The notes: generated by a model from the sequence alone, not told the origin. 64,000 bases of DNA from Fibrobacteraceae bacterium (GCA_017631885.1 JAGBSH010000005.1:62001-126000); one strand, 5' to 3'. Shown: positions 52,508 through 60,937, numbered from the stretch's first letter. Numbers and translations: made by a program.

Positions 52508-54108
52508 AATTGCACTCCATCGAGCATAACACCCGTGCTGCGGATGGTTTCATAGGAATAAGCAGATAATACATTTGCCATTTTCTTAGCTAAAGCAAAC
52601 GCTTCACATGCACAAGAAAGTGGTGTTTCTGCAAGTTCAGCTAAAACACTAAATGCAGGGCGTAATTCAGCATCTGGTGAAACCGGTGCCGCAGACAATT
52701 TCTGCAACATTCCATTGCAGTTAACCATTGTGCCCTGAACTTCACTCCAGTGATTTACACCAAGCGCTACTGTAGAAGCTTTAACTGTCGCATTGTTAAA
52801 TGCAGAAAGAGCAATTTTTTCAGGAATCGCACCCAAAATTTTTGCTGCGTTTTCATTTTCAAACAAATCGCAATGGACAGAAAGCAATACAGAAAATTCA
52901 CTTACTCGTTTCAGTAATTCTTCTAAGTTACCAGCAGGCAAACCAAGAAGCTTCATACCGGCACGGTTTGCAACAGGGTCTCCGCTTTTTGCAATACCAT
53001 CAGCAGCAAGAACAGGAGCAAAGGAACCTGTGAAAATTTCAGCTCTTTCTCCTAATTTTTCTGCAAGTAACTTTAAAGCAGCCAAGTCTTCGATTGTACA
53101 AGAGCCGCCAGCAACTAAAGCCACCTTGCCTTCTTTAGCAAGAGTTTGTTTAATTGGAGCTACATCACCTGCTGGCATACGATCTTTTAAAAAATTCTGA
53201 TAAGCTAAACGGCTCGTATTAGAAAGCCAACTACGGTTTACTTCAGGGTTACAACGAGGCATCAAGCGCCATACTTTACCTTCTGCATGGTCAATCCAAA
53301 TGTTTGCACCTAAAGAATCATCCATAGAAATACTTGGAGTGCGAGAAAGCAACCAAACTCTCTTTTGGAAACGGAAATGTTTGCCAGTCATTGCGCCAGT
53401 CGGGCAAATATCTGTAACGCACAAATCGTATTCATGATCAAGCTTTTCACCAGGGAATGTGGTAATGTAAGTATGATCTGCACGGGAAGCAAGTTGGAGT
53501 TGTTCATCGCCAGCAATGCTTCTCATAAAGCGTACGCAACGATCACATTGTACACAACGTTCTTCATCAAGAACAATTCGTGGGCCAATATCTACACGTT
53601 TACCGCCACGAACTTGACCTTTAGAATCAATAAACTGGTGAGCTGGATTACCGTGATAATTTTTGCCATATTCAGGGCGCATACGAGATTCATTCTGCCC
53701 GGCTTCCATGTAATTTTCTTGCAAAGTACATTCACCTGCTTTATCGCAAATTGGGCAATCAAGTGGGTGATTCACAAGCATAAATTCTTGTGTTGCTTTA
53801 CGCGCACTCTTTACACGTTCGCTAGAAGCAGGCGTATAAATTTTCATTCCAGGAGAAACTGGTGTATAGCAAGCAATCACCAACATGCGACCACGAGGGC
53901 CTTCTTGTTCCACCAGACATTGGCGGCAGTTTCCAGAAACTGGAAGATAAGGGTGATAGCAAACGTGAGGAGTTTCAATCCCGACAGCTTTTAATGCTTC
54001 GAGAAGATTGGTATCGCCCGGAACCATTACAGCCTTATCGTCCACGAAGATTTCCACCTTCGGGCTGTTTTCGGTCGGGAGTTTTGGCATATTGTAATAG
54101 TTACTCAT
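52504..54108 (-). CDS. nuoG: NADH-quinone oxidoreductase subunit G, short form
   Basis: The 534-residue subunit carries a chain of iron-sulfur clusters. The N-terminal 2Fe-2S site is HVCYHPYLPVSGNCRQCLVE with a later Cys; next are the His/Cys3 cluster (LVNHPLDCPICDKAGECTLQ) and the 4Fe-4S motifs CVQCDRCVRFM and CVTDICPTGAM. The molybdopterin-oxidoreductase-like C-terminal region is reduced compared with the ~900-residue E. coli protein. ATG 54108 follows the nuoF stop; the start at 54180 lies inside nuoF and is rejected. Confidence 0.95.
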   Translation of the reverse strand: MSNYYNMPKLPTENSPKVEIFVDDKAVMVPGDTNLLEALKAVGIETPHVCYHPYLPVSGNCRQCLVEQEGPRGRMLVIACYTPVSPGMKIYTPASSERVKSARKATQEFMLVNHPLDCPICDKAGECTLQENYMEAGQNESRMRPEYGKNYHGNPAHQFIDSKGQVRGGKRVDIGPRIVLDEERCVQCDRCVRFMRSIAGDEQLQLASRADHTYITTFPGEKLDHEYDLCVTDICPTGAMTGKHFRFQKRVWLLSRTPSISMDDSLGANIWIDHAEGKVWRLMPRCNPEVNRSWLSNTSRLAYQNFLKDRMPAGDVAPIKQTLAKEGKVALVAGGSCTIEDLAALKLLAEKLGERAEIFTGSFAPVLAADGIAKSGDPVANRAGMKLLGLPAGNLEELLKRVSEFSVLLSVHCDLFENENAAKILGAIPEKIALSAFNNATVKASTVALGVNHWSEVQGTMVNCNGMLQKLSAAPVSPDAELRPAFSVLAELAETPLSCACEAFALAKKMANVLSAYSYETIRSTGVMLDGVQL

Positions 54109-54112
54109 ATTA

Positions 54113-55420
54113 TTACCAGAAAATTCCAGGACGGCTTGTTTCTTGAACGCGCGGTTTTGCACGGTCAGGGTTCTTTGCAATCAATTCATCAAAGTCACTG
54201 CGGAACTTTGTCGTGTAAGAACTCACAGGTCCACCTAAAGAAACGGAAAGAGGGCAAATAGTTACTCCACCAAATCCGTTAGAAAGGCTTTGCATAAATT
54301 CTACATCTCCATCGTGACCTTTGCCTTCAACAATTTGATTTAAAATTCTATGAATAAGCCCGGTGCCTTCACGACAAGGCGTGCATTGACCGCAAGATTC
54401 GTGGCTATAGAAATTACCAAGAACATTCAACAATTCTGCCATGTTATGAGTATCGTTAATGACAATCATAGCACCAGAACCAAACATGGTTTTCATAGAA
54501 GCGAGGCATTCGTAATCCATTGTAGCAACAGCACATTCTTCAGCTGTTAAAGGCGCACAAGAAGAACCACCAGGAAGCACTGCTTTCAAGTTACCACCAA
54601 CAACGCCACCAGCATAATCATTAATCATGGTCATCATTGGCGTTCCTAAAGGAGCTTCATAGACTCCTGGATTTTTTACATCACCTGAAATACAGAATAC
54701 TTTAGTTCCGCCAGCACGTGGTGTTCCAAGTTTTGCATATTCTTCTGGTTCATGCTTGAAAATCCAAGGCAATGCCATAATCGTTTCTACGTTATTTACG
54801 CAAGTTGGACTTTTCCAAGCACCACTTACCGCTGGGAATGGAGGTTTCAAACGAGGTTGCCCTTTTTGACCTTCAAGCGAGTTAATAAGAGCCGTTTCTT
54901 CACCGCAAATATAAGCACCAGCACCACGATGAACGAAAATATCAAAACTAAACTTGGTTCCGCAGATATTTTCGCCAAGGTAACCTGCTGCATAAGCTTG
55001 GTTCAAAGCCTTGTTCAATGTTTCAATACAAGGCAAAAATTCTCCACGAACATAAATGTAAGCAGAACGACTTCCAAGAGCCCAGCCAGCAATAATTAGA
55101 CCTTCAATTAAACGATGCGGATCTTCCATCATTAAATAATGGTCTTTGAAAGTTCCGCCTTCGCCTTCGTCTGCGTTCACTACAATGTAAACAGGCTTTC
55201 CTGAATTGCGAGGAACAAAACTCCATTTCATACCTGTAGGGAAACCAGCACCGCCACGACCACGCAAATTAGAACGTTGTACATAGTCAATGACTTCAAA
55301 TTGACTCATATTGAACAGGCGTTCTGAAATGTTTTCATAGCCACCCAATTTCTTGTAAACTTCAATATCCTGGGCGCCTTTGCCAAAGTTTTCAGTACAA
55401 ACTTTTACACACTCTGCCAT
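54113..55420 (-). CDS. nuoF: NADH-quinone oxidoreductase subunit F
   Basis: The NADH-oxidising flavoprotein, 435 residues. NADH and FMN sites are SNLRGRGGAGFPTGMKW, VNADEGEGGTFKDHYLM and HRGAGAYICGEETALINSLE; the N3 cluster is bound by ESCGQCTPCREGTG and a later Cys (VTICPLS). Length and order are standard. It starts three bases after nuoE. Confidence 0.98.
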   Translation of the reverse strand: MAECVKVCTENFGKGAQDIEVYKKLGGYENISERLFNMSQFEVIDYVQRSNLRGRGGAGFPTGMKWSFVPRNSGKPVYIVVNADEGEGGTFKDHYLMMEDPHRLIEGLIIAGWALGSRSAYIYVRGEFLPCIETLNKALNQAYAAGYLGENICGTKFSFDIFVHRGAGAYICGEETALINSLEGQKGQPRLKPPFPAVSGAWKSPTCVNNVETIMALPWIFKHEPEEYAKLGTPRAGGTKVFCISGDVKNPGVYEAPLGTPMMTMINDYAGGVVGGNLKAVLPGGSSCAPLTAEECAVATMDYECLASMKTMFGSGAMIVINDTHNMAELLNVLGNFYSHESCGQCTPCREGTGLIHRILNQIVEGKGHDGDVEFMQSLSNGFGGVTICPLSVSLGGPVSSYTTKFRSDFDELIAKNPDRAKPRVQETSRPGIFW

Positions 55421-55423
55421 AAA

Positions 55424-56482
55424 CTAAACCGCCTTTTCTTCAGGAACAGGTTTCTGTGTTGCAACAGCTTCTAAAGAAGGTTTAGCGACACGTTCACCAG
55501 AGGTTGCTATCATGCGATAAGTATCGCCAACTTTACCAGTAGCATCTACAAAGCATTTGTCTTTTACGCTTGGTTCGCCGACCACTTCCCAATTAGAACC
55601 GTTTTTCTTTTCAACGACAAGTTTTGTGAATTCAGGAGCACCTTTCCAAGTTAATGACGCACCTGTTTCATCGGCTTCTGCTTTTACATTCAAAACAGGA
55701 CTTGGTGGCGCGTAATCAGCAACTTGTGGTTTAGCTGTGGCACCAGGAGCATTTGGGTGCCCCATATGACCTTTTACGATTCCTCCCAAGACATCGCGTT
55801 TTGGAACGTTGTTGGCATGAGCTTTACACCATTCAACAATTCTATCGATGCTTTCTTCGGTAAGGGTTGTGCCGCGTTTCATTTTTAACTGGCCATCTAC
55901 AACATCAGTTGCAAAATCGTCGTTCACAAGCATCATCGGACCATTACCACAGCTTCCAAGACATTCTACTTGAAGAATCGTAAAGAGACCATCTGGAGTG
56001 GTTTCGCCCGATTTAATACCAAGTTTATTTTCAATGTACTTGATTAAAGGTTGCGCGCCTTTGATTGCACAACTGATATTTCTACAGAATTGCAAAAGGA
56101 ACTTGCCTTTTGGAGCGTGATTATACATGGTGTAGAATGTTGCAACCCCAAGTGCATGAGCTGGAGCACAGCTACAAACTTCTGCAGCCCAGCGGATACC
56201 TTCTGTTGGAACCCAACCGAGAACGCCTTGCACGAGCCATAATACTTCAAGAAGAGCGCCTTGTGGTTCTGGGTAACGAGAAAGCAAATCTGCACAACGA
56301 TCTTTAATTTCAGGAACGTCTAGCAAAGCACGAACTTCTTCACGAGAAGGTTGTTTCTGTTCTTCGTTTTTCTTTTGAACCGGAGCGGCAGATGACGGAC
56401 GCACAAACAGAGGTTTTGGTCCGTCTTCAAATTTCAAATTGTTATTGGCGACGAAATGGATAGCGCCTTGTTTATGGTTCAT
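55424..56482 (-). CDS. nuoE: NADH-quinone oxidoreductase subunit E with C-terminal Fn3-like domain
   Basis: A 352-residue protein, about twice the usual 160-180. Residues 1-48 are a polar extension. Residues ~49-222 are normal NuoE: a helical bundle and a thioredoxin-like 2Fe-2S domain with C133/C138 (CRNISC) and C174/C178 (CLGSC). A linker rich in Gly/Pro/Ala follows. Residues ~259-343 look like a fibronectin type III domain (PPSPVLNVKAEADETGASLT, then KLVVEKKNGSNWEVVGE and TYRMIATSGERVAKPS). The ATG overlaps the nuoD stop by four bases. No frameshift is needed to read the fusion. A structural or docking role of the extra domain is inferred. Confidence 0.94.
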   Translation of the reverse strand: MNHKQGAIHFVANNNLKFEDGPKPLFVRPSSAAPVQKKNEEQKQPSREEVRALLDVPEIKDRCADLLSRYPEPQGALLEVLWLVQGVLGWVPTEGIRWAAEVCSCAPAHALGVATFYTMYNHAPKGKFLLQFCRNISCAIKGAQPLIKYIENKLGIKSGETTPDGLFTILQVECLGSCGNGPMMLVNDDFATDVVDGQLKMKRGTTLTEESIDRIVEWCKAHANNVPKRDVLGGIVKGHMGHPNAPGATAKPQVADYAPPSPVLNVKAEADETGASLTWKGAPEFTKLVVEKKNGSNWEVVGEPSVKDKCFVDATGKVGDTYRMIATSGERVAKPSLEAVATQKPVPEEKAV

Positions 56483-57672
56483 CGATCCAATTCTCCTGCA
56501 ATAATGTTAATACTAGAAAGTGTAGCCATAGAGTCAGCAAGCATTGTGCCTTCCACTAATTCTTGATAAGCAGCAAACTGCGTTAAGCAAGGTGGACGAA
56601 CTTTTATACGCCATGGTTTTCCAGAGCCATCAGAAATCAAAGTGAAACCGAGTTCACCATTTGCAGTTTCAGATCCGCAATAATGTTCACCTTTAGGAAC
56701 GCGAATGCCTTCATAAACACTCTTAAAGCGACCAATCAAAGCTTCCATATCTTGATAAGCAAGAGCGTGAGCAGGCACACGAACGCGTGGGTCAACAATA
56801 TCAATAGGGCCAGGAGCTAAGCGTTTCAAAGCTTGGCGCACAATTTTAATGGATTCTTCAATTTCTGCTAAACGAACCATTAAGCGATCATAAACGTCAC
56901 CTTTTGTGCCAACGACAACGTTCCAATCATATGTTTCGTAATCGTAATAAGGTTCGTCTTTACGCAAGTCGCTAGCAACACCTGTAGCTCTAAGGCATGG
57001 GCCTGTCCAGCCATAAGAAATAGCGCGTTCTGGAGAAATCACACCAACGTTTGTCGTTCTGTCTAAGAAAATTCTGTTGCGGTCAAAGCAAGCATGAACG
57101 TCTTTCAAGTTACGTTCTGCTGTATTACAAACATCAAGGACATCTTCTTCAAAACCGTTGTAAAGGTCTCTATAAAGGCCACCGATTCTTGAATAACTAT
57201 TTGTTAAACGAGCGCCTGTGAGCTTTTCCCAGATAACCATCGTTTTTTCACGGCTATCAAACAAATAGAAGAAACCTGTGGTAGAACCTAAATCCTGTGC
57301 TGCTGCAGCCACACAAATACAGTGGTCAGCCATACGAGAAAGCTCATTAACGATAACGCGAATAACCTTAGTGCGTTCAGGAATTTCAACGCCAAGCATT
57401 TCTTCGACGGCACGGCAATAAGCGATGTTATTCATAATCGCAGAACAGTAATTCAAACGGTCTGTATAAGGCAAAACTTGTTGCCAGGTTCCACGTTCAG
57501 CCATTTTTTCAAAACCGCGATGCAAGTAACCAATTTCAGTTTCGCATGCCACAATTGTTTCGCCATCCATAGCGGCCATATAGCGTAAGCAGCCATGTGT
57601 TGCAGGGTGAGAAGGGCCTACGTTCAAAGGCATCAAGGTTTGTTTTTCACCATTAGGATTCAATACTATCAT
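56479..57672 (-). CDS. nuoD: NADH-quinone oxidoreductase subunit D
   Basis: The 49-kDa-type subunit lining the quinone pocket, 397 residues. Motifs: NVGPSHPATHGCLRY, ETEIGYLHRGFEKMAERGTW, RLNYCSAIMNNIAYCRAVEE, ELSRMADHC, and GELGFTLISDGSGKPWRIKV near the end, with the conserved His and Tyr that contact quinone (YLHRG, LPYTDRLNY). It overlaps nuoC and nuoE by four bases each. Confidence 0.98.
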   Translation of the reverse strand: MIVLNPNGEKQTLMPLNVGPSHPATHGCLRYMAAMDGETIVACETEIGYLHRGFEKMAERGTWQQVLPYTDRLNYCSAIMNNIAYCRAVEEMLGVEIPERTKVIRVIVNELSRMADHCICVAAAAQDLGSTTGFFYLFDSREKTMVIWEKLTGARLTNSYSRIGGLYRDLYNGFEEDVLDVCNTAERNLKDVHACFDRNRIFLDRTTNVGVISPERAISYGWTGPCLRATGVASDLRKDEPYYDYETYDWNVVVGTKGDVYDRLMVRLAEIEESIKIVRQALKRLAPGPIDIVDPRVRVPAHALAYQDMEALIGRFKSVYEGIRVPKGEHYCGSETANGELGFTLISDGSGKPWRIKVRPPCLTQFAAYQELVEGTMLADSMATLSSINIIAGELDR

Positions 57673-58274
57673 ACTTTGCAGCTCCCTTCGAGGTATTCAC
57701 CATCATTTGGCAAAACTTCTTTAGAACGAGAAACAATGCGATACCCTTTCTTTTCTAAACGAGCTTCCAATTCAGGCAACAAATAATCGTTTGTAGAAAG
57801 CCATTGTCTTTTGTGAGCCGGATAATCCTTACGAAGTGGATGACCTTCAAATTCAGCATGGTTCAACAAACGACGGAGGTCCGGGTGTCCTTTAAAAACA
57901 ACACCATACTGGTCAAAGACTTCACGTTCTTGCCAGTTTGCAATTGCATAAAGGTCATGAATTGAAGGAACATTACAATCTGCTTCAGAAACAAAAACCT
58001 TCACACGCATACGTTTCACAGGTGCTTTCATCGTTTTAAGCACATATTCTACCGCAAAACGAGGACCTTCGTAATCTTTAAAGCCTTGGTAATCAATGCC
58101 GACTATATCTAAAAGCATGTCGAACTTAGCACTCTGGTCATCGCGTAAAAAGAGCATCAAATCGTGCAAATTTTCTCTATCGACCACAACAGTCAGTCCC
58201 TGATGGTCAGCTTCTTCACGACGAGCACCAAACTTTTCTTCAAGGATAGCCAAAAGCTTTTCACAATCTGCCAT
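57669..58274 (-). CDS. nuoC: NADH-quinone oxidoreductase subunit C
   Basis: The 30-kDa-type subunit, 201 residues, as a separate gene and not fused to nuoD. FDMLLDIVGIDYQG and EREVFDQYGVVFKGHPDLRR followed by LLNHAEFEGHPLRKDYP are the family signature. The last ~40 residues are a basic extension. The start follows nuoB by three bases. Confidence 0.97.
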   Translation of the reverse strand: MADCEKLLAILEEKFGARREEADHQGLTVVVDRENLHDLMLFLRDDQSAKFDMLLDIVGIDYQGFKDYEGPRFAVEYVLKTMKAPVKRMRVKVFVSEADCNVPSIHDLYAIANWQEREVFDQYGVVFKGHPDLRRLLNHAEFEGHPLRKDYPAHKRQWLSTNDYLLPELEARLEKKGYRIVSRSKEVLPNDGEYLEGSCKV

Positions 58275-58277
58275 AGC

Positions 58278-58913
58278 CTACTCCTTCCAGAAAGCAACCT
58301 TTTTCAAAAGATTGTCTTTCCCGTCTTTAATCGTTTGCACACCGCAAGAAACGGCATTTTTAACTGCCTTTTCTGCATTTTCTTTACATTCAGCCGTTTT
58401 AGCCTTAATCATTTCAAGCTGTTCTTTCACACGTTCAGCACGTGCTTTCATATAAGATTCATCTTGAATTTTTTCTTGCAATTGGAACATTGCGTCAAAG
58501 AAAGATTCCGGGCGAGGAGGACAACCGCCGATATAAACATCTACTGGAATGATATGGTCAATTCCAGGGACTGTGCAATAAGCATCGTAAAAACCACCAG
58601 AACTAGCGCAAGCGCCCATAGCAATCACCCAACGAGGTTCAGCCATCTGTTCATAAATTCTTTTCAGAATCGGAGCTTGCTTATAAGTAATTGTCCCGGC
58701 CACAAGCAACACATCGGACTGACGTGGAGTAAAACGCACATATTCAGAACCAATACGAGAAAGGTCGTAACGAGCCGTTTCCGTACTCATAAATTCGATA
58801 GCACAACAAGCCGTTCCATAAGGGAATGGCCACAATGAATTCTTACGCCCCCAATTGACAATAAAGTCAAGGGACGAAGTAATGATGTTGGCTTTTTCCG
58901 CCAAAGCAGTCAT
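58278..58913 (-). CDS. nuoB: NADH-quinone oxidoreductase subunit B
   Basis: It binds the N2 4Fe-4S cluster, the last in the chain to quinone. The 211 residues contain GTACCAIEFMS (tandem Cys), GACASSGGFYDAY, and GCPPRPESFFDAM. The C-terminus has about 60 extra charged, coiled residues (ESYMKARAERVKEQLEMIKA and so on). ATG 58913 has GAGG at the right distance; starts at 58934 and 59000 are in frame but lack this. It is the first gene of the operon: nuoA does not precede it. Confidence 0.96.
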   Translation of the reverse strand: MTALAEKANIITSSLDFIVNWGRKNSLWPFPYGTACCAIEFMSTETARYDLSRIGSEYVRFTPRQSDVLLVAGTITYKQAPILKRIYEQMAEPRWVIAMGACASSGGFYDAYCTVPGIDHIIPVDVYIGGCPPRPESFFDAMFQLQEKIQDESYMKARAERVKEQLEMIKAKTAECKENAEKAVKNAVSCGVQTIKDGKDNLLKKVAFWKE

Positions 58914-59118
58914 AGGTACCTCACAAATATCCATGCGAAATATAGCAACCCTGTTAAAAAAAATCGCACTTTTTTGCTTATTAAATGCAAATATGCGCAT
59001 TATTTAACTTTAAAACTAATTTTTGCGCTTAAAACAAAACCCCGTTTCTAAGATAAATTTTTAATAATTCTATGAAAAATTAATCAAGAAACTTACTCAA
59101 ATGAGCAGTAATTTTAGT

Positions 59119-59286
59119 AGCTCTGTCGGGCCATTTTATACGCCCGGCTCCGGTTCGCAAAAAAGTTCCGTTTCGTCAGCCCGTCGGAAACTGCAAATTG
59201 ACTTTTAAAATGGCGTTTTTAGGCTGTTTTGGCCACTTAGCCTGCCGCAGCGTTTTTGCACGTTCTCTCTCAAAGTATAGATTCAC
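59119..59286 (-). repeat. 168-bp fixed-length repeat, copy 4 (inverted, one end eroded)
   Basis: Read on the minus strand, the segment from GTGGCCAAAACAGCCTAAAA to the end CCCGACAGAGCT aligns gap-free with the last 112 bases of copy 1. The first 56 bases align at the same offset but keep only patches such as GCTGCG. It lies between the nuoB promoter side and the 3' end of the orphan gene at 59302. The gap 58914-59301 holds nothing else recognisable. Confidence 0.65.
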
Positions 59287-59301
59287 CAAACAAAGTCCAA
59301 A

Positions 59302-60099
59302 TTATTTTTCTTCTGCTCTTGATTGTGCTTCAAACTCCTTCATTTTCAGTTCGTTAATCATCGTTTCAAGATCGCAGATTTCACCATCGCCATACAACTC
59401 ATAGCCAATTCCAGACCATTTTGAGGCATTCCCTTCGTTAACCTTCTTATCGTAAGTCAGTTCAGCAAGACTCCATTTAGCGATAATGTTCTTTGCGACC
59501 TTTTCAATATCATTCCCAATATTCTTAAGCATCAGACTATAATATTTGCCAAAGCTACGGTTTCCAATGCTAGATTCCTTTTTGCAATTAGGGCAAATCG
59601 CAGTTGCTCTTGAACTTCCCGAAAGAGGCGACCCGCTAAACGAACGAATAACGGCCGTATCGCCACATTTGCATTTTATTTGAAACTGCTCAGAGTTCCA
59701 AATTTCAAGAAGCGTTGAAAGTTTGAGATTGATATTGACAAGAGTTCCAGAAAAGTTGAACTGCCTTGCGGTAGCAAGAGGCCCCACATAAAGTCCACCG
59801 CCACGAATAAGATAATGTGCGTCAATATTTGCATACCGCGCTGTAGCACAAATTTCATCTCTATGACGTAAGATTAGGTCTAAGGATTCATAGAACAACG
59901 AGTATTTACGTTTATTACGACTAGCCCTAAGTTCCCGCAGATTCTCCTGGTCCTTTTTTTCTAATTCCATTTGATCGCTGATAAGTTTCAATTTTGCCTT
60001 CTGGCGATTGCAATAATTTGCAAAAGTTTCGCGTTTGTTATCCGACTTTGCAAGGAAATTCGGAAAAGGTTTTGTGTCATTGATATATATTGTAGCCAT
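59302..60099 (-). CDS. Orphan protein with a central zinc ribbon, function unknown
   Basis: A 265-residue protein. Residues ~25-75 are strongly charged and probably coiled (RQKAKLKLISDQMELEKKDQ). The middle has a zinc-ribbon pattern, IKCKCGDTAVIRSF followed by ICPNCKKESS. The C-terminus is again helical and charged (LETMINELKMKEFEAQSRAE). I recognise no family. ATG 60099 has an AGGAG site. A 15-bp-arm palindrome lies 35-76 bases upstream. The gene is enclosed by repeat copy 4 on one side and REP-like repeats on the other, and looks like an inserted accessory gene. Confidence 0.75.
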   Translation of the reverse strand: MATIYINDTKPFPNFLAKSDNKRETFANYCNRQKAKLKLISDQMELEKKDQENLRELRASRNKRKYSLFYESLDLILRHRDEICATARYANIDAHYLIRGGGLYVGPLATARQFNFSGTLVNINLKLSTLLEIWNSEQFQIKCKCGDTAVIRSFSGSPLSGSSRATAICPNCKKESSIGNRSFGKYYSLMLKNIGNDIEKVAKNIIAKWSLAELTYDKKVNEGNASKWSGIGYELYGDGEICDLETMINELKMKEFEAQSRAEEK

Positions 60100-60133
60100 A
60101 AAAAACTCCTGTTGATGTCATTGTGTTTTTTAT

Positions 60134-60175
60134 TATTTATCTATGCGTGTATTTGCATATACGCATAGATAAATA
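60134..60175. promoter_or_regulatory. Long palindrome upstream of the orphan zinc-ribbon gene
   Basis: TATTTATCTATGCGT and ACGCATAGATAAATA are perfect 15-bp arms separated by 12 bases. The position, 35 bases before the ATG, suits an operator over the promoter or a hairpin in the leader. There is no T-run to make it a terminator. Confidence 0.6.
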
Positions 60176-60254
60176 TACAAATATTTCTAGAAAAAAAAAT
60201 GCCTTTTTTATATTTTTTCAAAAAAAATCCATGATTATTTATTTTAGACTTGCC

Positions 60255-60605
60255 CACGGTTCTTGCCCATAACTTGTCACTCGCGCACAACTTGTCATTG
60301 CGATGGAACGTAGTGACAGAAGTAATCTCATTGCAAGCAACACTTGTTTTTTTTTGGATTACTTCGCTACGCTCGTAATGACAAAAGCCAAGATGGCCAC
60401 ACTGCGTTCGCCATGACAATCCTGAACTTGCCTGCGGGTCTTGCCCGCGAATCTTGTCATTGCGATGGAACGTAGTGACAGAAGCAATCTCATTGCAAGC
60501 AACACTTGGTTTTTTTTTGGATTACTTCGCTACGCTCGTAATGACAAAAGCCAAGATGGCCACACTGCGTTCGCCATGACAACTTGCTAACAGATGGCCA
60601 CGTCG
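60255..60605. repeat. REP-like repeat cluster with a 162-base duplication
   Basis: A block starting CTTGTCATTGCGATGGAACG at 60291 recurs at 60453 with few changes over about 127 bases. Each block contains TTGGATTACTTCGCTACGCT, which is shared with 11360 (inverted) and 43990. Together with the upstream palindrome this fills the gene-free stretch 60100-60619. Confidence 0.85.
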
Positions 60606-60619
60606 TCTTAAAAAATATT

Positions 60620-60937
60620 TTAATTAAAATCAATTAACCGAAAAATTGTTCCTATCACAAGAGAAGAAAGCATTAAATTCAAAAAGAAAAATGCTCTACG
60701 CAAAATAGTAAAAAGCAAATTTATAACTTGATTTTTGTCTTTAATTGGGGTTGGTGTTTTCCATTCTTTAAAACTAAGCACTAACGTTAAAGCACCTGTA
60801 ATACAAAGCATTAATGCTCCTGGGTAATAACCAGAACCCCGCACAAGCCACGAAAGAACAAAGCCAAAAACCACAGACAAAACGCCCACGAACATTTCGA
60901 CAAAAAGAAAGCGGTGCTTCAAATGATTCCAATTCAT
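60620..60937 (-). CDS. Small inner-membrane protein, three helices, unknown function
   Basis: 105 residues with hydrophobic segments at about 12-32 (FVEMFVGVLSVVFGFVLSWL), 37-55 (YYPGALMLCITGALTLVLSF) and 78-100. The start codon overlaps the stop of the Omp85-like gene by four bases, so the two are translationally coupled. No family was recognised. The pairing with an outer-membrane assembly-type protein suggests an envelope role. Confidence 0.7.
   Translation of the reverse strand: MNWNHLKHRFLFVEMFVGVLSVVFGFVLSWLVRGSGYYPGALMLCITGALTLVLSFKEWKTPTPIKDKNQVINLLFTILRRAFFFLNLMLSSLVIGTIFRLIDFN

Noticed and set aside
58914-59301. nuoA hidden by a frameshift
   Set aside because: I looked on both strands for a three-helix hydrophobic frame and found none. 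Most of the space is the inverted 168-bp repeat.
60141-60419. A 92-codon frame on the minus strand
   Set aside because: It is created by the repeated CATTGCGA units and by the palindrome at 60134. Similar false frames arise at the other repeat clusters.
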